Shown piece by piece: positions 24,001 through 35,200 of a stretch of DNA of 64,000 nucleotides; position 1 is the stretch's first letter; each line of letters starts with the position of its first letter. A model generated the notes under the pieces. The model did not search any database. It was given only the letters and a program-made list of their open reading frames with translations, and was not told where the DNA came from. A program made the position numbers and the translations under genes. Source of the DNA: Icerya purchasi (Eukaryota; Arthropoda; Insecta; Hemiptera; Monophlebidae); NCBI GenBank assembly GCA_039619475.1, contig CM077116.1, positions 5,828,001 through 5,892,000 of the forward strand. Direction: 5' to 3'.

Positions 24001-26079
24001 CATTAGTGTAATTAAATTTATAAAAATTTATCATAGAAATCCACTATATATATTTCTTGTAACAATTTAAACACGATAAAAAATATGGGGAAGCAGCGGA
24101 AAGCGTGCCGCCGATAAGTTCAATTTTATCTAGAATAATTTTTTTTTTTTTTTTTTTTTTTTTTTGATAAACGAATAATAAAAATATAATATGCGGCGAG
24201 TTAGTTTCAAGTTGTACAATTTACCGCGTAAGTTGTTATTCGAAATTATTTATTAGCTACCTAATATTACGTTTTTGAGATTTATTTTCAATTAGTAAAA
24301 ATGTTCGTGAAACAGCTAGACGTCATACATAGAGTTAAAAGTTCTACATGAGCTTCATTTGAATTTAATGCGCTATTCGAAACACTTAATTCGGCAAAAG
24401 TGTGCATATCCACTGTATGTCTGATAATAACATTTAGGGGAAAAGTTGGTTATTTAAGAAAGAAATTTAAATATCAAATTTAAATTAATCGACTATTTTG
24501 TTTGGAAACTAAATACGAAGAGAAATAATGCCAAGAGACACACGCCGGTAATAAATAAAAAAATCATTGTGGGCAATACATCGATTAAATTCTCAATATC
24601 AAACGCTCTCATCTACTATGTCATGATGTGCTATATATATATATATATATAAATCCTGTCAGTTCTGACATTTCAGGGTTAGCAGAATTACCTGGCCGCT
24701 GATAATTGTGGAATAGTTCAGTTCCGCTTTGGCTTTCAATTTCGCCGAATAGCTAATGACAGTGCTGGTTTCTAGCTCGGTTTCTCCGTTAAAAAATGAA
24801 CTAACCACGAACGCGCTGAGGTTACGCTTGTGTGAAATTTATGCGCGACGTTTGCTTTTGCCGTTAAAAGCTATATGAAAAACGCAGCTCGACTTTCACT
24901 AATTTCATCTGGTTCTGTAATTTTACACGCGCCGCTTACTCAGATGTACATGACGTTGTTTTTGATTTTTCTGAAATATTTAAAATCCGCAAGAAACGGT
25001 AACCCCAACAATGTCGTAAAATCGGGCGCCCGGTTTTTAGCGATAAGTGCTTTTTAAATGCCAAATTAGAATTTGTCCGTTGTTTCGATTTACCGAAAAT
25101 TCGGTAACTAACAGCGTCGTCTACCGCAGTGTTCTAATACTTGCCAGCAGAGACTATGAGGAAATAAGTGTCGTAAGGAAGACGAGGAAGAGAGCGGCAC
25201 AAGAGACAGAGGAATAATGTACGAAACATTAATCGCGCCGACAAATACGAGTTCATGATACTAGTAACATTACGGTTATTAAATTAATTAAATTCTACCG
25301 CTATTGATAATGTTTAATATACATATGTGTTTATTATGGATGAATTCGTAATTTACAACGTAAAATAAAAATAAAATGTCGACTTGTTAAACCGTCATTT
25401 TGAATTCATATAATTACAACGTCGAAACTAAATGCTGTTTTATTTTATGTTTTAACTTTCGAACTGAACGTCAGTGCGAATAATGTACAAAATTAAACGG
25501 TAGTAATATTAATTTGTTTTTTTTTAATAAAAATTTTTTACCTTACCCATTCAAATAATACAGAACAGTCCCAGATCTTTTTTTGTTCTTTACGTAATAT
25601 TTTTCTAGCCGGCAAAAAGGTATTTAACCAAAACTCCTTTGTTAATTTTTATTCTAGGTGTGTTGGAGCATATTATATTAAAGCGCTAATGGATTTCTGT
25701 GGATGATTTTGTCTCTAAAATTGCTGAAAATTTTTCGTTAAGCAGTACTGTAACTTGTTTGCTTATTAATAAAATAAATATAAAAACATTACATTATGAT
25801 AATCCGAAAAAATATATATATAAAACTGACTAGTTTCGAACTACATATATCGTTCATGATTGTTTGTTTATTCATTTAGGTACAACGTTAATTTTCAAAA
25901 AAAAAAATGAAAGAAAATTGTATATATATTTTACACAAAAAATAATTAAGAAAAGGTAGTGCCAAAAGAATGTTTTTTTTCCCCTTTCTCACATTTAGAA
26001 CTGACTATATAGTCATTTACTAGATTTTAATGTTAATAAGATCGTGAATTTCAAGAACATCAGCCGATCCCGAATTTAT
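24001..26079. other. AT-rich non-coding stretch
   Basis: Contains a 27-base T run at 24139-24165 and a TA microsatellite at 24632-24651. No gene recognised. Confidence 0.45.
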
Positions 26080-26640
26080 TTATCGAATAATCACGCTAGG
26101 TCAATAGCGTTTCTTCTTTTCGAACCTGTTGCAACTTGCTGGTCGTTGTAGTAAATTCGTTGCGAGAGCATTTTCATTTCAACTTTGACAAGTGATTTCT
26201 AACCGCCAGCTTTATTTCTTCAGTAACATATTTCACTTGTAAATCTTGATGTAGTGTTTGGTTGGACACACATACCATGGTGCTCCTGATCACTGGATCG
26301 TAGCAGCTTATTTTGATAGCGTTGTATTCTATCCACACTACTTTTGGAAGCGCATCCCCATAATTCAGCTGCGTACAGCCATATCGGTTTTAATACCATG
26401 TGGTACAGTAATATTTTATTTGAAATATGTAATTTACATTTTTATTATCTTCTTTTGGATTTTCCATAGTGTTAGGAAAATAAAGAACGGATCTATTCAG
26501 TGTGTTGAATGTAGGATTTTTCTTTGTTTGAATTCGAGTTTAAAACTGTTAATAAGGTTCATAGTTTCACGCAATATGACGACGTTAAGGAAGTGTAATG
26601 TTTTAACGAAGAGGAGACGAAGAATCACAATCGTGTAATA
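26080..26640 (-). mobile_element. Jockey-like LINE reverse-transcriptase C-terminal relic
   Basis: Minus-strand translation around 26440-26330 gives SNKILLYHMVLKPIWLYA continuing into AELWGCASKSSVDRIQRYQNK. This matches the conserved sequence after the reverse-transcriptase palm in jockey-clade LINEs (LYKxxLKPIWTYGIxLWGxAS...IxxxQRxQxKxLR). After a frameshift, another frame continues with QDLQVKYVTEEIKLAVRN and a basic end, as expected near the C-terminus of these polyproteins. Stops and frame changes show decay. A 126-codon plus-strand frame at 26258-26638 is the antisense shadow of this relic. No endonuclease or palm YXDD motif is present, so it is 5' truncated or fragmented. Confidence 0.75.
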
Positions 26641-27093
26641 ATTAAATAGTCGAATAATTCGATAGCGGAAGTTTGTTAAAAATTTTCTCGCGCAGAGAAT
26701 TCGATGAAATAATCTTTTCGAAAATTTTAGACTGTTTCATTTTCAAATTTCGGCTCATTTCGTCGCGGACAAAAATAATTTTCAGCAAGAATCGGAATAT
26801 CTATTATAGTTCCAAAAACATCTTATGCTAATAAATTAATAAATTTCAATTATCAGAGATGGCTCTGACTTTCGCTTGAAGTTATCATTTGTTTGCTTCC
26901 GATGCTGCGAAATACTGGCGACTCTGAAGCCGCATGTAATTCTTATCGGAACGCTGTGAACAAACGATGGAGATGTCACACAACTTTGCAACCAAGCACG
27001 GTACGCGCGACGTAAGATCGTGATAAATGTTTCCTGTACATCGCTTTAATTAAGAAACGACGTTTTTACATCGAGGTTGTGTATATGCATTAC
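26641..27093. other. Non-coding stretch
   Basis: Nothing recognised. Confidence 0.4.
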
Positions 27094-27128
27094 ATATAAA
27101 TATATATATATATATGTATATATATGTA
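27094..27128. repeat. (TA)n microsatellite
   Basis: A TA-rich run with TGTA interruptions. Confidence 0.85.
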
Positions 27129-27634
27129 CAGAGTACGAATGCGTATTTTCAGTGACCTTGAAAAGACGGTTTACCTGTTTTAAGATGGAAAAGATGTTGG
27201 AGGGGGGTAGTTTAAACATTTAATTATTAGTAGCTTACGTACGCGGTGACAATGGCTTCGCTGCAACGACGCTTATGTGCAAACTTAACAAGGTTAACAG
27301 TCACGTCCGAGTTGCCCAGGTCTAATTACATGGACAACTCTACCATAGCCATTGTTCGATTTTTAGTTAAAATCGGTAATAAAACAAATGGTATACACAT
27401 AGAATTTTGTTCATTTCAAAGACAATTTCTCCGGATAAGTACCGCAATTAGTTTTGCATATGTCTCGATGGTATTAAAATAGATTGATCAATGTGCACGC
27501 ATATATACTTACGTATATATATGTGTGTTTGTGTTTATACAAGTCAGTGTAGACATATAAGAATGTGTTATTTTAAAATTAAATAAATTATATTAACGGG
27601 GAATAAAAATTAATAAACAGCACTAATTGCGGGG

Positions 27635-27703
27635 TATACACACACACGTATATGTATACATATATATATATATATATATATACGTATACATATACATATA
27701 TAT

Positions 27704-27745
<42 letters not shown>

Positions 27746-27762
27746 ATATATATGTATATATA
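27635..27762. repeat. Compound (TA)n/(CA)n/(TG)n microsatellite
   Basis: About 125 bp of alternating purine-pyrimidine sequence made of TA, CA and GTATA blocks. Such tracts can adopt cruciform or Z-type structure. The 93-codon minus-strand frame across it is low complexity and not a gene. Confidence 0.9.
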
Positions 27763-28650
27763 AATTATTTAAGCTTGAAAACTTAGTAAAAATGTAATAA
27801 CAAATAAAAAAGAACTTTTCATTTTTTCGTTTTTTCGATTTTTTTTTTAAATTCGTAAATTTGTCTGAAGATCGTGTAAAAACAGGTCTTAGATTATTCT
27901 TCATTCGTCTTTTGTAAGCTGTGGATATGCAAAATGTATTAGGTCGCTTTCAAAATTATATACATAATTGTGAGTAAGAAGGGCTTGCAATTTGTCTAAA
28001 AAAAAAAATTGGTGCTCAACGACAGGTAACTGAGACAAATATTTGAGTTTAGATCATTCGGTTGAACTTGCAGTAGTTAAGGTCCAGAGCGTTTTCAGAG
28101 GGGGCATCGCGACTTAACAGATTGTTTTATCGTCCAGAGTTTATTGCTGTCTCCGGGAATTTTCAATGGCAGCAATAGGTACTAACCTGCTGCAGACCAG
28201 ATGTCGTGACTTCACTACCAATACAATTGGTCTGTTTACAGTTGTAGCCGTGGGTTGTAAATGTTCTATTTACATAAGACCGGATAGAAACGAGCTAAAG
28301 TTATTATGAAACCAGTGTTTAACAACTTAATGTTCTCTCGTGAAAGATCGTGGCATAATTTGCCGGCATTTATTACGACTTTTGCTTTTGTTTATTTACA
28401 CATTAGCCCTAAAAATAATTGGCATACAGCAGAATATACTCGTATCGTAGCAAAAATATTTTTTTCTTTTTTTTTTAAATTATTCATCCTAATGGCAGTT
28501 TTTCATTTTCTAGCAAAAACTTGTCAACATTTTTCAGTAAGATCTAATTGCTCAAATTATTCCATAAAAAACAACAACAAACCTTTAATTTTATAAAATA
28601 TTTAGCTATAATAGAACTAGTTGTTTATTAGATAGTTAAAAATAGAAATC
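27763..28650. other. Non-coding stretch
   Basis: No recognised gene. A 96-codon open frame at 28306-28596 lacks any motif. Confidence 0.35.
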
Positions 28651-28654
28651 ATGA

Positions 28655-28740
28655 TAATAATAACAATAACAATAATAACAATAATAATAACAATAACAAT
28701 AACAATAATAATAATAATAATAATAATAACAATAATAATG
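28655..28740. repeat. (AAT/AAC)n microsatellite
   Basis: Interleaved AAT and AAC trinucleotides over about 85 bp. Confidence 0.95.
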
Positions 28741-29400
28741 GTAACAACATTAAAATAAAACAGTCTACCATAAATTAAGTTAAAAAGAAGCTGATTAGGA
28801 AATCCTTTAATATTGATAAAAAAAATTCTTCTATAATCAACGGTGAATTTTGCAAAATTTCAAATTGCTATAGCACAAATCATCCCCTATTCTCATATGG
28901 TAACATGGTAGAAAATAGAATAACGAGACATAGTATCGTAGACGCTTAGGTAGAAAAATGAAGAAATTTCGTTTATTTAAAAGAATAGAATGTGTAGTTT
29001 TAACAGCAAGAAAAAATATTGTCCAACATCGCAGAAAAGCTTATTGCAACAGCCCGATTTGAGATGTTAAATATCTTTCTCTCCTGTAGAGTAAAGCAGC
29101 ACAAGAATTGGGCATAAAACATCTGGAAGCAACTAGGCTGTTTTTTAGGTCGTGTAAATTTGGATTTGGTCGCAGTAAATAGAATTTGAAAAAAACTAAA
29201 AAAAAAAAAAAAAACACGAAAAAACAGACAAAAAACCCGGAAAAAAACTTAAGGAACATATATATGAGAATATCGATAGGCAGTCTCCGTTTAAGCTCTG
29301 TCCGAGAACCGGTTCACTGTTCGAATAAATCTCTTTATCGATTAATATCGTCGATATTTTTTATCGTGGCGACTGGCCGTTTTAAAATTTCGTAACACGA
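28741..29400. other. Non-coding stretch
   Basis: No gene seen. There are A-rich runs at about 29188-29225. Confidence 0.4.
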
Positions 29401-30350
29401 TCCGCGAGCATACCGTGATAATTGAATAATATTTCGCCGATAGAAATAGCAGCGGACCAGAAGCGCGGAGAGTACGCTTTTTCTCCGGGGCAGCAATTTT
29501 CAACAAGTCAGTCTAGTAGTGGAGGCGTTGATAATTCGTAGTGAACTTGGCCAATCATCTAGTTCAACTGTCGTAATTAGTGATCGGGTTTAACGAACGG
29601 AACTCTACAACGATTGTTTACAATAAAATGTCAGCGCCCATCCAGAACCTGCGTGCATGCATTTTTCAGTGTGCGTATTATCGCCACTTTTATGACCGAT
29701 GGCCGGGGCGAGAAGCAGATGGCAGTTGCAAAATCAATCGGCCGGACGATGGAGACGAGATAGGACGCAATCGCGTTTCCATCGTCGACGTCGTAATAGT
29801 GGAAAATCTCGAAAAATCGCTTGTGTAGGCGGCGAGTTTTGCAGTCGTCTCGGAAAATAAGCGAACGCTTCGGCAATCGCAGCGGCGGCGAACAGCCACA
29901 GAAAGAGGACAGCCTGAAATAGTGCCGTGCCCGGAGGAAGAAAAAGAAATACAGAACGAAACGGCGAACGGGTAAAAAAAGAAAAGGAAAAAAACGCGAC
30001 ACACAGAGCGACGCAGCATAGGATAAAAATATCGCAAGCAGTCTGTGACGTCACGGAATGATACTAGCGTGCCGCGAATAAGAAAGCAGTAGATGAGATA
30101 CGCCATCGTCGTCGACACGACCGGTAATCGAAGCGGTGTATTGGTAGTCGAAGGAGAATTCAGAATTGTAATGCATGGTCACTCATCCTTAACAACAAAA
30201 TCGCGCCAAAGAACTCGGAATGGTAGACGAGTCCGCGGCATCGTCCTTACCTATCCCGCGATCTATCTGTCCGTATTATCATCATTACCGTACCAAGTGT
30301 CTGTTGAAGAAGAAATAACTAGGTAGCCCCCTCTCGCGATGTTGCCCGCG
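29400..30350. other. CpG-rich region open in several minus-strand frames
   Basis: This region is clearly richer in CpG than its flanks. Minus-strand frames of 106, 123 and 142 codons overlap in all three phases between 29631 and 30118, which shows stop-poor composition rather than one coding frame. An initiator-like TCAGTC lies at 29508-29513 without a TATA box at standard spacing. A CpG-rich promoter or 5' UTR neighbourhood is a reasonable inference but unproven. Confidence 0.25.
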
Positions 30351-30649
30351 CAGAAATGTGCACCTTTCACTTGGTGCAGACTTTAAGATCTAGCCGACAA
30401 GCCGACTTGCGTACATGTAGCCGGCTTGCACGAGCAACGAAAGAGTTCGTTTTTTCCATCAGAATCGCATCAATTGCTGAAATTATATTCTGTCGCCTGA
30501 GTCTCTGCAGCTTAGGAAATGCCACTTAAGAAATTAAGATTCATCTACTTGGTTATCGGTAGTTTTTGTAATCTTTACTTTCCGAACGAATATACATATT
30601 TCCGGTTTTTTGCCACTCATTTGATACTATTATTATTATCATTGATTAT
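30351..30649. other. Non-coding stretch
   Basis: Nothing recognised. Confidence 0.35.
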
Positions 30650-31130
30650 TGATTATGGCTATACTCCAAAGAATCACAGCTGAGTTGGTTAGATTTATAA
30701 TACGGCTAACGTACTTAGCAAGCACTGCAAATTTTCTCCATCCGGATGATTAAGGAAGGCTCGAATATTCGTGGCGATGTTTAGTAAAAATGATTTGGCG
30801 CCGATCTTAGCTAATATTCTTAACCAAGCTGTATTCGGGGTATCAGGCCATTATTTCCAACAACTAGCGCTGTCATTTTAATAAGTTTCTACATAGGTTT
30901 CATCTGCTCCTATAAGTTTTTCATATTTACTTCGATTACTTCATCGATATTTCTGCTACCTGGGACAGCGATATCTATTAAAATATTTAACGTCTTCTTC
31001 TTATCTATTTAGTATCCGATTCATTATATTCCGCTGTTTTCAGCGCTGTTCTGATCCAGTATAATCTATGCTACTCATTTTCAGCAGCTGCATCACATAA
31101 AATCGCGCCGCCAACTGTTCACATTCGCCT
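30650..31130 (-). mobile_element. LINE C-terminal relic (DIAVPG motif)
   Basis: The minus strand near 30990-30930 translates to NILIDIAVPGSRNIDEVIEV, followed by TALVVGNNGLIPRI and later by FEPSLIIRMEKICSAC. This order (acidic LxDIAxP segment, VxVGxxGLIP segment, final Cys-containing helix) matches the C-terminal region of a group of non-LTR polyproteins, often written DIAVP...VVSATGLVP...LGTC. Stops interrupt it repeatedly, so it is a dead remnant. The upstream reverse-transcriptase domain was not found. The exact clade cannot be set from this part alone. Confidence 0.65.
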
Positions 31131-32190
31131 AAAATAAACTTACTCGTAATTGTTTCACCTATCTTTCCCACATCTTCTACATTTGTCCGAGAGATATTTG
31201 AAATTATTATTATTATTATGTATTTCGTTCTTTTTATTTTAAAATTTTATAGCTCTTATTTTCTTTCTGCTTTTATTACCTGTATTTTACATTTGTCAGT
31301 GGGTAGTGCATTTCAAAAAGTTCAGACCGATTTGAGTGCGGTTACTTTTTTTTTTTTGCGTGTTATTTTTAAAATTTTCTTACAGAGCAAGAGTAATCGA
31401 AAAAGTAGCATTAGTAAGAAATTGCATGCGCACAGAGTACAACGTAAAAATAATCAATACTTACACGTTTAATATATTGATGTAACGATGTAACGAGTAT
31501 TTTACGCGAGGAAGAACATGAAAAAAAAAAAAAAAAATGTCGCTTTATCGAGATTGTGAAGGGGGATGTTTGTTGAAAAGGTCGCGTTTCATGCTTCCGG
31601 CTTGTTCGGTAATACTTACCTGAATTCACATCGACGATAGAAAACAACTTGCCATCATCTCGTTTTCGCGTGCACTTATTTCGTAAAATTCCTTTAAATT
31701 GCGGATGGATTATAATGTATAAAATATAAAATTACCTTATTAATCATTAAGAGCCCGGCAGCTAAAAGTATAAAATTCCACGCATCCTTGAATATTAAAA
31801 GGTAACATTAAACATAACATCGGTAATATTTAAATTTACGTATGCGTTATTTATTTTTGAAAAAAAAAAAAAGTGGGAATTAAATAATTTCATCCCGCTT
31901 GACGAATTTAGAAGAAACTACAATAAACAATAGTAGGTGGAGATGTTCACAACTGAAATGTACTGATTGGGTAGGCAGGGGGTTATTCCAGTTTCGAATA
32001 GTACAGAAAATTTTCATTACTCTATACGTTCGTATGGTTAATGAATGCGGAGTAAATTAAAATAAAAACAAAAAAAAAAAAAAAATATAACATCCTATCT
32101 TATGCAAAAACTTTAATGTTTTTGAAAACGGGAAAAAAATTACAATGAAATAATAAACGACTAATTATCTAGCGATAAACCATTAAAAAA
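31131..32190. other. Non-coding stretch with one strong donor-like site
   Basis: At 31610-31622 the minus strand reads AATTCAGGTAAGTATT, a full match to the 5' splice-site consensus. No supported exon adjoins it. Otherwise AT-rich with A-runs. Confidence 0.3.
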
Positions 32191-32196
32191 TGAAAA

Positions 32197-32520
32197 TAAT
32201 TTACCTGAAAAAAAAAACAACAAAGAAATGAAAATTTTTCGCCGAAAATTCCCGGTCCTCAAAGAGCCTGTCTTTTATCGAGCTCAGTTAAAATATATCG
32301 TCGCTAGATTATTATTTTAGTGTATCTGCTGGGGCTTCACTGATTAAAACATGAAAAAGGAATAAAGAAAAATTAATCGACCTGAAAGAAAAAAAATGAA
32401 AAAATGAAAATTTTTCACCGAAAATGCCCGGTGTTTAAAGAGCCCGCCTTTTATCGAGCCCAGTTAAAATATATCGTCGCTGGATTATTATTTTAGTGTA
32501 TCTAGGGCTTCGCCCAAATC
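32197..32520. repeat. Tandem duplication, period about 176 bp
   Basis: Segments beginning AAAATTTTTC at 32231 and 32407 align over more than 100 bp, sharing TTTTATCGAGC, GTTAAAATATATCGTCGCT and GATTATTATTTTAGTGTATC. Substitutions separate the copies, so the duplication is not recent. The second copy ends in GGGCTTCGCCC, a perfect small hairpin with a TTCG loop, then a C-rich tract with repeated CCCCATA. The pair may belong to an unrecognised dispersed element. No ORF was seen. Confidence 0.85.
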
Positions 32521-34227
32521 CCCCATCACCCCATACCCCATACCCCATTCGTTTAAAAATTGTCCCACCGTCAGTTCCGCACATTGTAGAAAAATTCCGG
32601 CAACTTTTCATTCCACTTTACCAATTTCTTGTCCGAAGCAAGCAAAATTAACGGATCCTTCGCCTCCTACAAGTATGTCTCGTAATGCGAATCTTGGTGG
32701 TTACACGTCTACTCTTGCGTCAGAAAATATTACATTAAAAAAAGGAAGTGCTCTCTAATTTTCGGAATACGATAAATAACAAACTGGAAAAAAATTTAAA
32801 TGTCTAAGAAGAGAAACGTTATAAACTCCGAGAAATACTTTTAACAGCTTCATTTAAAATATCGACACTGGTAAGTTTACTTCGCACTATGATTTCGTAT
32901 ATAATAAAACAAGTGTTCCTTCAAAACCAAACGTAGCATATTTTGATACTACTGTTAATTAAATTTTATCCATAAGTGTTTTGTTTTTTTTAAATTTTAC
33001 GTTACGAAGGAACTTTTTCATTTTCCATCAATCCCTTTACGTTTTTTTTAATAACTAAACTTTTAACTTGTAAATGTTACTTTCGAAATAGATTTACAGC
33101 AAATAATAATAATCTTACATAAGATACGTGTAACAATCAACGCAACAGATAACAAATATCGTGCGATTGTGTTCCATCTCTAACCTATCTATGGACAGGG
33201 GCTTGAGAGATCGACAAAAAAAAGATCAGCCATGTCGCTGCCTTTTATGCGAGACTAGTAATGTTATGTTTTAATTTTTGCAATTCATTTTTCTCCTAAT
33301 ATATATATATACATATTGCATAAATGTATAGCGTGTTTAACTTTCATCGCATAGAGTAAGCTTTTGACTTAGTACATGCTCATTACGTATCAAAATTTGT
33401 TTTTTAGTAATCTGTACTGTATCATTCAATGAAGACATTTTCATACGATCAATTCAGATAGCCGCACATAAAATTGCAGGGAAGATCAGGTAAATTACAA
33501 AAAAGGAACGTGACGGAACGGTTAGACGCTGGTCACTGAGAAAATGCTTTAAACGCGCAAACCATTTTATCCAACAACGGTGATTTTCCAAGCGCTGTTA
33601 TTTTGTTATTCGAGGAAAACTCGGTTAAACTGTTCTCGGTTGTTGCGGGACAAATGCTTAATTATATTTTTACCTGTCCGTTAGCATTGGCAGCTTTCAA
33701 AGAGAAACCGGTGTTACTGCTGTCATAAAGTGTACTCTGATTAATTTTTCTCTTGTCAAGCAGATTGTTTACTTAAGAAGTGTCGCTATGTATCGTTATA
33801 TCCAAGTCCATTAGCGTTTCTGCCCTTGTCGTGATAATGATTTTAAGGCGCATTCTTTATCACTTCGACGAAAATACAGCGGTGACCGTCTTATAGAGTA
33901 GATAATTTCTAATCGTGCCGATGTTCCATGAATTCGTTTAATTTTCGCGCAAAGTAATTTGAAAATTTTTCGAGAATTACTTTTCTGTATTTGAAAACGT
34001 TTCGTGTACCAGTGCTAATATTTCGAAATTACCGTTCGAAAACATTTGCGTTTCGTGTACTCGTGTTACTCCTGAACGGTAAATAGTGAATAAGACCTGA
34101 TATATAACTCGATACGTAAGAAATTATTCTCAAGTTTGTGAAATAAATCTGAAATAAAGGTAAAAAGAGATAGGTTAATATTAGGAAAAGTATGATTTTT
34201 TTGTATTTAGAAAAACGTTGGTCTATA
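32521..34227. other. Non-coding stretch
   Basis: No recognised gene or element. Confidence 0.4.
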
Positions 34228-34386
34228 ACAATATTCTAATATGTATATCTGTTAATTATACATATTGTTTACGTTTATTGTACAGTAAGTAAATTTAAAT
34301 ACACCACTATAAACAATTATTTAATAAATAGTAAATGGTTGTTTGTAGAGGTGTATTTAAATTTACTTACTGTACAATATTCTAAT
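34228..34386. mobile_element. Hairpin unit bounded by 13-bp direct repeats
   Basis: ACAATATTCTAAT occurs at 34228-34240 and again at 34374-34386. Between them are a 36-bp leader (34241-34276) and an inverted repeat whose first 29 bases match perfectly (34277-34305 and 34350-34378), with weaker pairing further in. The right arm overlaps the right direct repeat by five bases. The leader also forms a small perfect stem (AATATGTATA and TATACATATT). Two readings are possible: a TA-flanked MITE with ends CAGTAAG/CTTACTG (34283-34372), or a larger insertion with a 13-bp target duplication. The second is favoured because the 47.8 kb hairpin has the same layout. No ORF. Confidence 0.75.
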
Positions 34387-34389
34387 CTA

Positions 34390-35200
34390 ATTAAAATCGA
34401 ATACTAAAGCAACTGAAGGGTGACGGAATATTTAGAAAATCCGAGTATAAGATTGTTCACGAGATAAAGAAGGATATAGAAAAAAGAAAAAAAATATGAT
34501 CGGCATCGTAGAGAAGTTTATATTTGGTGAGTGCAGTGAACAGTTGAAGAAGAAAAACGATAGCGGAAAGAGGAAGCAAGTTGTGACCGATGCGCAACCT
34601 GCATAAAGAGACTATAACAAATTGGCCCCCCGGAGTGAGAGAAAATCATCAGGAAACCGTGATTCCTTGCGAACGATGGGTTGGACAGTAAAATAGAAGG
34701 AGCTACGGTTAGTAGAAGAATATAGGCATACAAGTGTCTGATGTGAGCTCAAAATGGAATTGTTGGGATGAAGCAGTAATTGTTGTCCGCGGGAAATTAA
34801 TGGTGTTACCCCGTTCTGCGTTGCATTATGAGTAATTGTACCCTCTCTTTACCATGTATACCGGAATGACCAGGAATCCATAGAAAAGCAACCTGTATGG
34901 AAAACCGGATCTAGATGAATTGGAAACAAGACAAAAAGGAATGTGGAAGATGGTGGAATCAAAGGATGGAGTAGTTGGATTAAGAATATCAGAAAATTGT
35001 TAGTATCAAATTTGAAAAAAAGAAGCAAAGAGAAGAACGTAGAAAATTGCGAATGTTTTAGCACAAAAGATAGAACAACCTGAAAGATTCATAATAATTT
35101 TTTGTAGAGAAACTAATAAGAAAGCTGCAAGTCCAGTAAGTCCTTTGCATCCGTCAGTATGAGCGAGAGGTGAAAACGGATGTTATCGTACTTCCGAATT
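34390..35200 (-). mobile_element. RNase-H LINE 3' relic
   Basis: Minus-strand segments in changing frames give LWIPGHSGIHG-like RNase H sequence near 34890-34850, then TPLISRGQQLLLHP, then RLRIGHNLLPL near 34590, and LLYDADHIFF near 34505. This is the same order as the plus-strand copies at 58.3 and 58.9 kb (RLRLNHTLLPS ... DPDHIFFECP). It represents RNase H followed by the C-terminal region of an I-like LINE polyprotein. Frameshifts and stops are frequent. The shared terminal motif TTGACGAGCCC was not found downstream, where the hairpin unit at 34.3 kb begins. Confidence 0.7.

Noticed and set aside
26258..26638. 126-codon plus-strand open frame
   Set aside because: It is the antisense of the jockey-like LINE relic, whose minus-strand translation carries recognisable family motifs.
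27623..27904. 93-codon minus-strand frame
   Set aside because: It is mostly Tyr-Ile repeats encoded by a TA/CA microsatellite.
32505..32525. GGGCTTCGCCC as a Helitron 3' end hairpin
   Set aside because: The minus-strand sequence after it does not give a clean CTRR terminus followed by T, and no TC 5' end was found.
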